NCBI GenBank assembly: GCA_902795135.1
Contig: CADBJW010000011.1
Location: 1 to 64,000, forward strand
From: an uncultured Eubacteriales bacterium
Lineage (GTDB): Bacteria > Bacillota > Clostridia > Peptostreptococcales > Anaerovoracaceae
DNA length: 64,000 bases
Reading direction: 5' to 3'
Shown: positions 27,230 to 36,365 of the stretch, in pieces
Numbering within the stretch: position 1 is the first letter of the stretch
Layout: every line of letters starts with the position of its first letter
The notes under the pieces: generated by a model
Database searches by the model: none
Seen by the model: only the letters and a program-made list of their open reading frames with translations
What the model was told of the DNA's origin: nothing
Made by a program: the position numbers and the translations under genes

Positions 27230-28759
27230 ATGTTGAAACGTATTGGTGCGATCGTGATCAGCATCGCAGTCGCACTGTCTATGATGCCATCCATTGCGTT
27301 TGCGGCAAAGAGTGGCGCGAATATCAATATCTATGCCATTTACATGAAACGCGACAGCGGCAGAGCTGTGTCATCAGACCGGTATGGAGATGCTGTGCTG
27401 ATTGAATCCAATGGCAAATATCTATTGATGGATACCGGAGCCAATGCACCGATAAAAGGGAAAACCACGGAGCACCGGTCCACCCTTGTCAGAACGCTAA
27501 AATCCATTGGCGTTAAGAATCTGGATGTCTATATCAGCCATGTGCATGGGGATCATACAGGCGGCCTTCTGGATGTTCTTGAAAACTTCAAGGTCAACAA
27601 GGTCTATCTGCCGGATACGGCACTGGCGCCGGAATATAAGACACCAAACGCGGAGATCACCATTAACGAACTCAATCAGGATCTGGCGGCTCTGTCCAGA
27701 AGTTTTGGGGCACAAGTCGTCTATTTGTCGCCTTCCTTCCGCTATCATAAGCAAAAAACGGTCAGCGCCTTCAAAGTTGGCGCGGCCACATGCAAAGTTC
27801 TGGGGCCGGTAGGCAATTACAAGTTAAGCCAGTTTGCATCGCAGGATGGCATTGTTGGAACGAAGGAAGGACACTACCTGAATAACTACTCCCTGACGAC
27901 GATGATTACCTGCGGGAAATTCAAATACCTGTCCACCGGGGATGCCGAGGAACAGGAAGAAGGGAATCTGGTCAGAAAGTATGGCATCTTATTGGATGCA
28001 GATGCCATGAAGGTTGGGCATCACGGCCTTCGGACATCCAACCGGGAGGATTTTATTCAGAAGGTCACGCCGAAATGGTCCTTTGAGCAAGACCACGGAT
28101 ATTCCGACGGGGCATCGGATGAGTCCATATCCCGGCTGCAGGATTACGGATACAACTACTCCGTTGCGGGGAACAAGGCCAACTTTATCATTCAGGCAAA
28201 CAACGGAATCGTCAAGATTTACAAAGACCGAAACAACAATGGCCGCAAGGACGAATCACCGTACAAAGGCTGGATTGCTGTGAAAGACCGATTTCAATAC
28301 TACTCGGGGACCGGTTCCAATGTGAAGGGCTTTTGGATGGTTAACGGTAAGATGTATTACATGAGCCACTTTAGCGGATTCCGTGTCACGGGCACCCATA
28401 TGATCAAAGGCACGGAGTGTAAATTCAATGAATACGGAGTGCTGACAAGCCCGACGTATCCGGGCAAAACGAAGCTAAAATCCATCAAGGCCTATAAGAA
28501 AAAAGGAAAGAAGCGGCACCTGATAAAACTGACCTGGAAGAAAGCCAAGAACGCCAGTGGATATGAGATCTACCGGTCCACTTCCAAGACAACCGGCTTC
28601 AAAAAAATCGCAACCGTATCCAAGAAGAAGAGAACCTATCGAAACTGGAATTTGAAAAAAGGAAAACGATATTATTACAAGGTTCGTGCTTACAGGAGCT
28701 TTTCCGGCACAAGGATCTTCGGACCTTATTCCAAAGTTAAATCCATCAAGGCAAAATAA
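27230..28759 (+). CDS. Secreted metallo-beta-lactamase-fold hydrolase with C-terminal Fn3-like domain
   Basis: This 509-residue protein has a signal peptide (about 1-25, ending IAFAAKS). Residues about 30-320 are a metallo-beta-lactamase fold of the ComEC C-terminal type, with the metal motif H104-x-H106-x-D108-H109 in SHVHGDHTGG, a later STGDAEEQEEG and MKVGHHGLRTS. A short region with WMVNGKMYYMSHFSGFRVTG resembles a choline-binding-like repeat, and a Fn3-like domain (about 415-505) closes the protein. The family hydrolyses phosphoesters, nucleic acids or related substrates outside the cell. An AGGAAAGG site precedes the ATG. The substrate is unknown. Confidence 0.8.
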   Translation: MLKRIGAIVISIAVALSMMPSIAFAAKSGANINIYAIYMKRDSGRAVSSDRYGDAVLIESNGKYLLMDTGANAPIKGKTTEHRSTLVRTLKSIGVKNLDVYISHVHGDHTGGLLDVLENFKVNKVYLPDTALAPEYKTPNAEITINELNQDLAALSRSFGAQVVYLSPSFRYHKQKTVSAFKVGAATCKVLGPVGNYKLSQFASQDGIVGTKEGHYLNNYSLTTMITCGKFKYLSTGDAEEQEEGNLVRKYGILLDADAMKVGHHGLRTSNREDFIQKVTPKWSFEQDHGYSDGASDESISRLQDYGYNYSVAGNKANFIIQANNGIVKIYKDRNNNGRKDESPYKGWIAVKDRFQYYSGTGSNVKGFWMVNGKMYYMSHFSGFRVTGTHMIKGTECKFNEYGVLTSPTYPGKTKLKSIKAYKKKGKKRHLIKLTWKKAKNASGYEIYRSTSKTTGFKKIATVSKKKRTYRNWNLKKGKRYYYKVRAYRSFSGTRIFGPYSKVKSIKAK

Positions 28760-28778
28760 CAGTAAGGAGAAATAATAA

Positions 28779-29639
28779 ATGGCAAACGTGAACATGACAG
28801 CAGATATGAATGTTTTCAAAGGAAGCAGTGATTACGTCGTAACAGAAGAACTGATGAATGCAGTAAATGTCAGCATTGCACTCAGGAAGCCTTTGCTGAT
28901 CAAAGGGGAACCGGGAACCGGGAAAACCATGCTGGCACAGGCAATCGCAGATTCCATGGATATGGAGCTGATCATCTGGAGCATCAAGTCTACCACAAAG
29001 GCACAGGACGGACTGTATGTTTACGATACGGTTCAGCGTCTTTATGATTCCCAGTTCGGAGAAGGGGACGTAAAAGACATCGGAAAGTACATCAAGCTGG
29101 GTAAGCTGGGAGAAGCCTTCACATCAGATAAACAGGTGGTATTGCTGATTGACGAAATCGATAAGGCGGACCTGGAGTTTCCGAACGACCTTTTGTGGGA
29201 ACTGGACAAGATGGAATTCTATATCAATGAAACCAAGGAAACGATCAAGACAAAACACAGACCGATCGTCATCATCACATCCAACGCCGAAAAAGAACTG
29301 CCAGACGCCTTCCTGAGAAGATGCATCTTCCACTACATTGAATTCCCGACGGCAGAAAAGATGGAAGAAATCATTCATGTTCACTATGGTGACATCGATA
29401 AGAAACTCGTTACGAATGCACTGGAAGCCTTTTACAAGATTCGCGACATGAAAGACCTGCAGAAAAAGCCAAGCACGTCCGAACTGCTTGACTGGATCCA
29501 GGCGCTCATGATCAGCGGTGTCAGCATAGAAAATCTGTATGAAGACCTGCCGTTTTTGGGCGTCCTGCTCAAGAAGAATCAGGACGTAGACGTCCTCAAC
29601 GACATCAAGACAAAAGGATACTCACTGAGAAACTGGTAG
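28779..29639 (+). CDS. MoxR-family AAA+ ATPase
   Basis: This 286-residue AAA+ protein has Walker A GEPGTGKT (43-50, K49), Walker B VVLLIDEIDKAD (near 120-130), and sensor/arginine-finger segments in VIITSNAEKELPDAFLRRC. MoxR ATPases pair with von Willebrand A-domain proteins as chaperone-like complexes, and the next gene, 13 bases on, encodes such a partner. An AAGGAG site precedes the ATG. The target of the pair is not apparent from the neighbours. Confidence 0.9.
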   Translation: MANVNMTADMNVFKGSSDYVVTEELMNAVNVSIALRKPLLIKGEPGTGKTMLAQAIADSMDMELIIWSIKSTTKAQDGLYVYDTVQRLYDSQFGEGDVKDIGKYIKLGKLGEAFTSDKQVVLLIDEIDKADLEFPNDLLWELDKMEFYINETKETIKTKHRPIVIITSNAEKELPDAFLRRCIFHYIEFPTAEKMEEIIHVHYGDIDKKLVTNALEAFYKIRDMKDLQKKPSTSELLDWIQALMISGVSIENLYEDLPFLGVLLKKNQDVDVLNDIKTKGYSLRNW

Positions 29640-29652
29640 GCGGTAGCAAAAT

Positions 29653-30846
29653 ATGTTTTTGGAATTCTTTTATCTGCTTCGTTTGCGGGGCCTAGAGGTT
29701 TCCATCAATGAATGGATGACGCTGGTCGAGGCTTTGGACAAAGGCCTTGCCAATTCTTCGCTGATGGGGTTTTACCGGCTCTGCAGAAGCATATTGATAA
29801 AAACTGAATCAGATTACGATAAATTCGACCAGGTCTTTGCAGAGTATTTCCGGAACGTAGAGACCCCGGAAGTACTCCCGGAGGAATTCTGGAAGTGGCT
29901 TTCCGAAAGTGAACGGGAAAGGGCGCTGGATGATCTGGGCGATCAGGATCTCTTTGCCAGAGAACTGGATGAACTCCTGAAGATGTTTGAGGAGAGAATC
30001 AAAGAGCAGAAAGAAAAGCACGATGGCGGAACCTACTGGATCGGCACCGGCGGCACATCTCCAATGGGCCGTGGTGGGTACAATCCGTCTGGCATTCGTG
30101 TAGGCGGCAAAAGCCGTCATAAGACAGCCCTGCAGGTTGCAGGCGAACGAAACTTCAAGGACTTCCGGGAAGACACGATCCTGGATATCCGGCAGTTCCA
30201 GATGGCTTTCCGAAAACTGCGGCAGTACTCCTCCCGCGTGGATGGAGAAGAACGGGAACTGGATATCGACAAGACCATCGATGAAACCTGCGACAATGGC
30301 GGTATGCTCCGGCTGGCTTACGAAAAGCCGAGAAAAAATACGGTCAAAGTGCTTTTGCTCATCGATTCAGATGGTTCGATGCTGCCTTACAGCAGGCTCT
30401 GTAACCGGCTGTTCCAGGCAGTCAGCAGATCCAATCATTTTAAGGATCTGAAGATATACTATTTTCACAATGCGATCTATGATAATCTGTATACGACGCC
30501 GCACTGCAAGATGCGGGATTCCGTGGAAACAGAATGGGTGTTTAACCGACTGGATCAGGAATACAAGGTGATCTTTGTCGGTGACGCGGCCATGGCGCCG
30601 AGCGAACTGTACCGCAAAGGCGGGAATGCTATCATAGGCCTGTTTAATAAGGAAACGGGCATGGAGTGGTTCCTGAAATTCAAGAAACGGTTCAAGAAGC
30701 AGATCTGGCTCAATCCAATCGCCAAGGAAAGCTGGGAGTACACCTATGGATCGCAAACCATTCAGGACATTGGAGAAGTGTTCCCAATGTTTGAACTGAC
30801 TTTGGACGGACTGGAAGCCGGCATTAAGAAGCTGCTGGTCCGGTAA
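29653..30846 (+). CDS. CoxE-like von Willebrand factor A-domain protein
   Basis: This 397-residue protein has an N-terminal helical region, a Gly-rich linker (about 130-160) and a C-terminal VWA domain. The metal-ion site is VLLLIDSDGSM (D238, D240, S242), a variant of DxSxS in which the first serine position is aspartate. Members of this family act with MoxR AAA+ ATPases, here encoded directly upstream, in maturation of metal enzymes or in stress functions. It is cytosolic, with no signal peptide. The CoxE label describes the family, not carbon monoxide metabolism; no such genes are present. Confidence 0.85.
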   Translation: MFLEFFYLLRLRGLEVSINEWMTLVEALDKGLANSSLMGFYRLCRSILIKTESDYDKFDQVFAEYFRNVETPEVLPEEFWKWLSESERERALDDLGDQDLFARELDELLKMFEERIKEQKEKHDGGTYWIGTGGTSPMGRGGYNPSGIRVGGKSRHKTALQVAGERNFKDFREDTILDIRQFQMAFRKLRQYSSRVDGEERELDIDKTIDETCDNGGMLRLAYEKPRKNTVKVLLLIDSDGSMLPYSRLCNRLFQAVSRSNHFKDLKIYYFHNAIYDNLYTTPHCKMRDSVETEWVFNRLDQEYKVIFVGDAAMAPSELYRKGGNAIIGLFNKETGMEWFLKFKKRFKKQIWLNPIAKESWEYTYGSQTIQDIGEVFPMFELTLDGLEAGIKKLLVR

Positions 30847-30911
30847 CCAAGGACGATCGGTTTCGATCATGATCCGTGGACGGCAAACCGAATCAATAAA
30901 GGAAGACACAA

Positions 30912-31868
30912 ATGAAACAAGAAATAGGCGGATATCTGGAATTTGAACATTTCACAGGCAAAAGCTACCACGAAGGAGCGTATGCTTTTAACCTGGGCCG
31001 GACGGCCCTGGCGTGGCTTTTGGAAAAACTGAACTGCAGCAAACTGTACGCCCCGTACTACAACTGCGATTCCGTGGCCAATACGGCCATGGCGGCAGGG
31101 TTTGACGTGGAGTTTTTTCACATTGATGAAGACCTGAGGCCGGTCTTTGACGAGGGCTTTTGTCTGGGGGAAAACGAGTGGATCTATCTGATCAACTACT
31201 ACGGACAGCTGACGGCAGATGAGATCCGCGACTATCAGAAACGCTTTGGCCGAATCATCGTGGACAATGCCCAGGGCTATTTCGATCAACCACTTGACGG
31301 CATTCATACGCTGTATTCCTGCCGGAAATTTCTGGGGGTCAGCGATGGGGCTTATCTCTACACGGACCTGGACTTTGATGAGACCCTGCCGCGGGACATG
31401 TCGGGAGAGCGGGTACGGTATCTGTTTGGACGGCTGGAAGAAAACGCCAGAACCTATTATTCACAGATGCTGGCGGAATCAGATAAATTTGCCCATGCAA
31501 AACCAATGAAAATGTCTCTCCTTACAGAAAACATTCTCAGGGGCATCGATGATGAAGCGGTCCGGACACGGCGTCTTGCCAATTACCGGACACTGGCGGA
31601 GCTTTTGCCTTCGGACAACCCGTTTACGAAGAAAGAGCCTTTTGGGCCTTTTGCTTATCCGTTCTACCATGAAAACGGTGTGGAATTGAGAAAGAAATTG
31701 GCCGCAGAAAATATATTTATTCCGACCAACTGGTCCTACCTGCTGAAAACCATGCCGGAGGACAGTCTGGAATACCAGTGGTCGGCAAACATCCTGCCGC
31801 TTCCGGTGGATCAGAGATATACGGACGAAGAAATGACTTACTTAGCGAATAGAATAAAGAGGTTTTGA
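30912..31868 (+). CDS. DegT/DnrJ-like PLP-dependent aminotransferase-fold protein (short)
   Basis: This 318-residue protein shows the fold of sugar aminotransferases of the DegT/DnrJ/EryC1/ArnB group: a cofactor aspartate in VDNAQGYF (D118, Q121) and the candidate PLP lysine K139 in SCRKFLGVSDG. It is 50-80 residues shorter than most family members and diverges in the N-terminal substrate loop, so the function could be altered. The gene starts a run of five genes packed end to end (glycosyltransferase, ATP-grasp, two SMR-like proteins). That context suggests it makes an amino sugar or amine carried on a lipid. Confidence 0.65.
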   Translation: MKQEIGGYLEFEHFTGKSYHEGAYAFNLGRTALAWLLEKLNCSKLYAPYYNCDSVANTAMAAGFDVEFFHIDEDLRPVFDEGFCLGENEWIYLINYYGQLTADEIRDYQKRFGRIIVDNAQGYFDQPLDGIHTLYSCRKFLGVSDGAYLYTDLDFDETLPRDMSGERVRYLFGRLEENARTYYSQMLAESDKFAHAKPMKMSLLTENILRGIDDEAVRTRRLANYRTLAELLPSDNPFTKKEPFGPFAYPFYHENGVELRKKLAAENIFIPTNWSYLLKTMPEDSLEYQWSANILPLPVDQRYTDEEMTYLANRIKRF

Positions 31869-31871
31869 TTC

Positions 31872-32810
31872 ATGTTAGTTTCGATTGTTATCCCGTGTTA
31901 CTATTCAGAAAATACAATACGTAAAGAAGTCGAGATGATTCTGGACGAATTCAGCAGACACGATGGTTACGAGTGCGAGTTGGTGCTTGCCAACGACGGA
32001 TCCAAAGACGGAACCTTTGCGGAAATCACGTCTTTGGCCGCAGACTATCCGAATGTGCACGGCCTTGATCTGATGAGAAACTTCGGTCAGCACAACGCCC
32101 TGATGGCGGCGCTCAACTATGCCAAGGGGGATTTGATCATGGGCATGGACGATGACCTTCAGACCCATCCGTCCCAGATGTTCAAGCTGATCGATCGGAT
32201 TCAGGAAGGATTTGATTTGGTTTATGGCATCTATCCGGAAGTCAAGAATTCAGCTCTCAAAAATCTGACTAGTAAACTCAACCGCAAAACATCCAGACTG
32301 ATGCTTAACCGGCCGAAGGATATCGAATCCAGCAACTTCTGGATCATTACAAAAGCCGTGCGGGATGAAGTCATTAAACATACCGCGTTCAATCCTTACG
32401 TGGACGCGATTTTCTACCGGGTAACCCATAACATCGGTATGGTTCCTGTAGAGCATTTCAAGCGCGATTACGGCAGCTCCGGATACACATTCCGAAAGCT
32501 CTTGCGGCTTTGGGTAACCTACTGGAACTTCTCCGTGGTTCCGCTCCGGATTTCCTTTATTCTGGGGTTGGTGGCCTCTCTGGGAGGCCTTGCACTCGTC
32601 ATTCTGATTATCATCAACAAACTGCTGAATCCTGACATGATCGTCGGTTGGTCATCCATGATGTGTGTCATGATCCTGCTGTTTGGAGCAGTGCTCATGG
32701 TCATCGGCATCGTAGGGGAATATTTGGGGAAGATTATTTTGATTTTGAATGATACACCTCAGTTTATCGTTAGAAATACAGTGAATATCAACAAGGAGAA
32801 AGATTCCTAA
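31872..32810 (+). CDS. Membrane glycosyltransferase family 2 (GtrB/ArnC/DPM1-like)
   Basis: This 312-residue protein has a GT-A catalytic domain (about 1-215) with IVIPCYYSENT, NDGSKDGT and the metal-binding D93-D95 in GMDDDLQTHP. Two C-terminal membrane helices follow (about 223-250 and 262-290). Enzymes of this build move a sugar from a nucleotide donor to undecaprenyl phosphate at the inner face of the membrane. The downstream SMR-like pair would suit as the flippase. The gene lies 3 bases after the aminotransferase and ends in a TAATG junction with the ATP-grasp gene. Confidence 0.9.
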   Translation: MLVSIVIPCYYSENTIRKEVEMILDEFSRHDGYECELVLANDGSKDGTFAEITSLAADYPNVHGLDLMRNFGQHNALMAALNYAKGDLIMGMDDDLQTHPSQMFKLIDRIQEGFDLVYGIYPEVKNSALKNLTSKLNRKTSRLMLNRPKDIESSNFWIITKAVRDEVIKHTAFNPYVDAIFYRVTHNIGMVPVEHFKRDYGSSGYTFRKLLRLWVTYWNFSVVPLRISFILGLVASLGGLALVILIIINKLLNPDMIVGWSSMMCVMILLFGAVLMVIGIVGEYLGKIILILNDTPQFIVRNTVNINKEKDS

Positions 32811-34033
32811 TGAGATTCGTTGAAAAGAAGCTTTTGATTTTGGGTGCCAGTGTCTATCAGGTACCGCTCATAAAGGCAGCAAACAGAGTAGGACTGCATA
32901 CGATCGTTTCCAGCATACCGGGTGATTACCCTGGTTTTGGTGTTGCGAAAGAAACCCTTGAAATCAATACGATCGACAAGGAAGCGATTTACGAGGTAGC
33001 CAAAGAAAAAGGAATCGACGGCATTACGACGACGGGCACGGATGTGGCCGTTGTCACCATCGGCTATGTGAACGAGCGGATGGGTCTTTCCGGCGTTTCC
33101 GAGGAGGGCGCTCGCAAAACCACCGACAAGGCGCTGATGAAGGAAGCCTTCCGCAGCGGCGGCGTCAGTGCCTCTGCGTTCCACCGGGTTTCTTCCCTGG
33201 AAGATGCAAAAGCAGCGGCGCTGAATATCGGCTATCCAGTCGTCGTAAAATGTGTGGATAGCTCCGGAAGCCGCGGCATCACAACGGTTCAGAAGGAAGA
33301 AGATCTTCCGGCTGCTTTTGAGGCAGCCATGAATGTGACCCGAAAGGACTATGTTCTGGTGGAGGAAATGCTGAAAGGACAGGAAATCGGCGTGGACGCC
33401 ATCGTGTCCGGCGGAGAATTGATTTTCTTTGCACCCCATTTGAAATTCACCTATCCGAACGGTGGCATTACGATTACCGCAGGGCACGCCTTTCCGTACC
33501 GCTGCAGTGACGCAGTAACGGCAGAACTGCGGAAGCAAATTGAACTGGCGGTCAAGGCCCTTGGAATCGATAACTGTGCTTTGAATGCAGACGTGTTTGT
33601 GGATGGCGAGAAAGTAGCGATCATAGAAATCGGCGCCCGGGCAGGGGCTACCTGTATTCCGGAACTGATTACGAATTGCTACGGATTCGATTATTACCAG
33701 GCAATTATCGACTGCGCGCTGGGCGAGGATCCGGCAATTCCAAAGACACTTCCGGAACGCCCATGCATTGCCAAGCTTTTGATGAGTCCGGTGGACGGTA
33801 CAATCACCGGAATCGATGAAGCGGGGCTGGAGGCACTCCGCGACAAGGGCATTACGGTCGCACTGGATTTCGGTGTGGGCCACGAAGTCGAGGCGATGAT
33901 CAACGGAACGACCCGAATCGGTCACGTCATTGCTTTTGCAGAAGAAGAACAGGAATTTGACGAGATCATGAAGCTCGTTTATCGCAATATTTACGTCAAC
34001 GATCAATCACTTGAGGCTCTATGGGAAATTTAA
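32810..34033 (+). CDS. ATP-grasp ligase (carbamoyl-phosphate-synthase-like)
   Basis: This 407-residue protein has an N-terminal Rossmann-like preATP domain (LLILGASVYQVPLI) and an ATP-grasp domain (about 110-310). Visible marks are PVVVKCVDSSGSRGI, VEEMLKGQEIGVDA and the metal-binding IIEIGARAGATCIPEL. The C-terminal domain resembles biotin-carboxylase or PurT-like tails. Such enzymes join a carboxylate to an amine or thiol using ATP. Start and stop both overlap neighbours (TAATG before; 13 bases with the next gene), so it belongs to the lipid-sugar set. It may attach an amino acid or other acid to the amino sugar; this is inference. Confidence 0.85.
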   Translation: MRFVEKKLLILGASVYQVPLIKAANRVGLHTIVSSIPGDYPGFGVAKETLEINTIDKEAIYEVAKEKGIDGITTTGTDVAVVTIGYVNERMGLSGVSEEGARKTTDKALMKEAFRSGGVSASAFHRVSSLEDAKAAALNIGYPVVVKCVDSSGSRGITTVQKEEDLPAAFEAAMNVTRKDYVLVEEMLKGQEIGVDAIVSGGELIFFAPHLKFTYPNGGITITAGHAFPYRCSDAVTAELRKQIELAVKALGIDNCALNADVFVDGEKVAIIEIGARAGATCIPELITNCYGFDYYQAIIDCALGEDPAIPKTLPERPCIAKLLMSPVDGTITGIDEAGLEALRDKGITVALDFGVGHEVEAMINGTTRIGHVIAFAEEEQEFDEIMKLVYRNIYVNDQSLEALWEI

Positions 34034-34494
34034 GCAGGTACATGCTGCTGCATTTGGCGGTCATGGTGTTTTCCTTCACCAGCGTATTCGCAAAGGCAGC
34101 GGCCAATTCATATAACGACGGCGGACTGATGAACAGGATGTTTCTCCTGTTCAGTGTTTTGATGGTTCTGAACTGCGTCGTCTACGCCTTTTTCTGGCAA
34201 ATCGTCATTAAAAAAATCCCACTGAATGTGGGATATGCCAATCGAAGCGTTTATCTGATCTGGAGCCAGATCTGGGCCGTTTCGATTTTTAATGAGCACC
34301 TTGACCTGAAAAATATCATCGGCCTCGTTATCGTCATGGTTGGTGTTATCGTAGTCTCCCTCAGTACGGAAAACGACGATTCCGCGTCCAAACCAGAAGG
34401 GGACTCCGAAGATAAACTGCCGGTTGGACCTACCGACGAATTGTCAGGCGCTTCCGCAGAACTCCATGATGGCGAAAGGAGGATGCAACAATGA
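34021..34494 (+). CDS. SMR/EamA-like small membrane protein 1 (ArnE/F-type half-transporter)
   Basis: This 157-residue protein has four predicted membrane helices (about 8-25, 40-62, 75-95, 98-117) and a charged C-terminal tail of about 40 residues. The layout matches small multidrug resistance-type proteins and the ArnE/ArnF lipid-sugar flippase subunits. The start overlaps the ATP-grasp gene and the stop overlaps the start of a second, similar protein, so a heterodimer is likely. Given the GtrB/ArnC-like enzyme upstream, flipping a lipid-linked sugar is a better guess than drug export. Confidence 0.75.
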   Translation: MGNLSRYMLLHLAVMVFSFTSVFAKAAANSYNDGGLMNRMFLLFSVLMVLNCVVYAFFWQIVIKKIPLNVGYANRSVYLIWSQIWAVSIFNEHLDLKNIIGLVIVMVGVIVVSLSTENDDSASKPEGDSEDKLPVGPTDELSGASAELHDGERRMQQ

Positions 34495-34823
34495 TATACA
34501 TGATGATTCTCTTTATTGCAACCTTCTTCTCCGCGTTCTCACAGGTGCTTTTGAAGCAAAGCGCTATGCGGGAGCACAAAAGCTTTATCTTTGAGTATCT
34601 CAACTGGCGCGTAATCACGGCTTACTTCATTGCCTTTGCCGTGCTCTTTGCAAACACTTACGCATTTACAGGTGTCGACATGCGGTACGGCGCCGTTATC
34701 GATACGTTTACGTATGTCTTTGTCATGCTGCTGTCCTTCTTCCTCTTGAAGGAAAAATTCAACAAAGGCCAGCTCATCGGCAATCTGATTATTATCTCAG
34801 GCGTCATCGTCTATACGATTTGA
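34491..34823 (+). CDS. SMR/EamA-like small membrane protein 2 (ArnE/F-type half-transporter)
   Basis: This 110-residue protein has four predicted membrane helices and a family-like FSAFSQVLLKQSAMREH segment in helix 1, plus LSFFLLKEKFNKGQLIGNLIIISGV, the usual C-terminal EamA pattern. It overlaps the preceding half-transporter by 4 bases (ATGA). AGGAGG lies within the upstream gene just before the ATG. It is probably the second subunit of a heterodimeric flippase and ends the five-gene set. Confidence 0.8.
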   Translation: MIYMMILFIATFFSAFSQVLLKQSAMREHKSFIFEYLNWRVITAYFIAFAVLFANTYAFTGVDMRYGAVIDTFTYVFVMLLSFFLLKEKFNKGQLIGNLIIISGVIVYTI

Positions 34824-34839
34824 CACAACTGCGATTTGG

Positions 34840-34870
34840 AAGCACTGGTTTCGGACCCGTGCTTTTTATT
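34840..34870. terminator. Terminator between the SMR pair and the convergent larA-like gene
   Basis: AAGCACTGGT pairs with ACCCGTGCTT (one T-C mismatch) around TTCGG, then TTTTTATTTT. The hairpin lies between convergent genes and clearly serves the + strand. Confidence 0.7.
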
Positions 34871-36176
34871 TTGCCTCTAAAACCGGCAGGGTCGATCCGC
34901 CGTACGGCATCACGATGACCGATGCCTGATCGCCGTGTTTTGCAAAAGCATCGTTCACGGCCTTTTGCAAATCGTCGTACGGTTCCATAAAAATGGAACG
35001 GACGGTGTCATCATCCATTTCGGAAACGAGCTTGATGTCGGCCTTTTGCTGGACCAAAGCAATGGCCGCGGCCTTGTGACCGCCAAGCTGGAAGTGCTCG
35101 TGGACACGTTGAATCAGATCCGATGGCTTTTGCGCATTCGTGATCCATTCTTCAAATATCTTATTCCCGAACCGCTCGCGGCAGGAGCCGACTAGAATAA
35201 TGGTTCCGCCGTCCTTTACCGCGTGCTTGGAATTGTCCAAAGCCTTTTGCGTCTGATACAGGTTCAAATCTTTAGGGGCGCCGCCCTGAGAGACGAGGAC
35301 GATGTCCGCCTTGGCCGGAATGGGCACCTGATAGAGTTTGTCGAGGAATTCACATCCGCGGCGGTGGGCCTCAATGACATCACCAGCCACCGTGTAGATG
35401 ATTTCTTTCTTTTCGTTGAGGACGACGTTGACAATGAAATCCGTCGGGCAGATGGCAATGGCCTCTTCCAGATCGTCTCGGACCGGATTGCCATCCAGGT
35501 TGCCGGTACATGCTTTTTCATTCGTCATCATGGAATGGTTGGCCTGGATTGCCTCTGGTGTGGAGCACCCAGGGAAAATAGCCTTGATCCCGCCGGAATA
35601 GCCGGCGAAGTAGTGATACTCGATGTTTCCCAGGCTGATGCGCCGGTCGGCTTCCGCAACGACGCGGGTAATGTCGATTGGGGTGCCGTGGATTGTGGTT
35701 CCCAGGTGAATGCAGTCGTTGGGATCGCTGTCGATGCAAAGGATTTTGCCGCTAGTGTCGTTGGCTTGGCCGCTGGCTGCGCTGCCGACTTGGCTGCCTT
35801 TGCCGTATACGCAGTCGCCTGCGAGCCGCATCCGTTCTTCGTCCGTGTGCGGCCGATGGCTTCCGAGAGCGAGAACGAGGGTCACATCTTCAGCATGGAC
35901 ACCTGCTGCAAACAGTTCTTCCAAAAGCACTGGCAAAACGACCTTTGTTGGCATAGGCCGCGTGATGTCACTGCTGATGATGACGATTTTCTCACCGGGT
36001 TTTACGATTTCACCCAGTCGCGGGGTCCCAATTGGATTGGCAAGGGCTTCACGCACGGAGTCTGCCCCTGTGTTGGTACTTGCTTCCACGTGGTTAGGTG
36101 ATAATGTTTTTATGATGTTTTCTTCGGGCACTTCTGCGGACTGTGTCCCGGTGCCGTATCCTAAATTGATCTTCAT
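34866..36176 (-). CDS. LarA-family nickel-pincer racemase-like protein
   Basis: This is 436 residues from ATG 36176 (MKINLGYGTG, the usual family opening); longer in-frame starts add sequence without family character. Residues matching LarA ligands and catalytic sites are visible: the histidines of GSHRPHT (H106, H109), H188 in EYHYFAGYSGG, K198 (the pincer-bearing lysine) in GGIKAIFPG, and H214. LarA-type enzymes use a nickel-pincer nucleotide to racemise or epimerise 2-hydroxy acids. No larB, larC or larE lies nearby, so cofactor synthesis must come from elsewhere. An extra Ser/Gly-rich loop lies near residues 125-145. No strong ribosome site is seen before this start. Confidence 0.8.
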   Translation of the reverse strand: MKINLGYGTGTQSAEVPEENIIKTLSPNHVEASTNTGADSVREALANPIGTPRLGEIVKPGEKIVIISSDITRPMPTKVVLPVLLEELFAAGVHAEDVTLVLALGSHRPHTDEERMRLAGDCVYGKGSQVGSAASGQANDTSGKILCIDSDPNDCIHLGTTIHGTPIDITRVVAEADRRISLGNIEYHYFAGYSGGIKAIFPGCSTPEAIQANHSMMTNEKACTGNLDGNPVRDDLEEAIAICPTDFIVNVVLNEKKEIIYTVAGDVIEAHRRGCEFLDKLYQVPIPAKADIVLVSQGGAPKDLNLYQTQKALDNSKHAVKDGGTIILVGSCRERFGNKIFEEWITNAQKPSDLIQRVHEHFQLGGHKAAAIALVQQKADIKLVSEMDDDTVRSIFMEPYDDLQKAVNDAFAKHGDQASVIVMPYGGSTLPVLEAK

Positions 36177-36365
36177 GATGAAATCATAACATTCTAAATG
36201 TGAAAAGTAAACCGACTGGAGGCAGTCGTTGATACAGAGTGTTTTTTTGGACACCTTATTCCTTAAACTAGACTCAAGAGGGGAATTCATATAGATTAAA
36301 TCGCAAGATGCACGAAACGTACTGAAGACGCGCAGTGAAGAATGCGCGGAGAAAGAGGGTGTTCC

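Noticed and set aside
29653..30846. CoxE-like protein as evidence for carbon monoxide dehydrogenase
   Set aside because: No molybdenum hydroxylase or cox genes are present; MoxR/VWA pairs occur in many other settings.
32807..34006. 399-codon frame on the minus strand
   Set aside because: It is antisense to the whole ATP-grasp gene, has no family motifs or ribosome site, and the plus strand shows clear conserved ATP-grasp motifs.
35223..36101. 292-codon plus-strand frame
   Set aside because: It is antisense to the larA-like gene, which has all family residues in order on the other strand.
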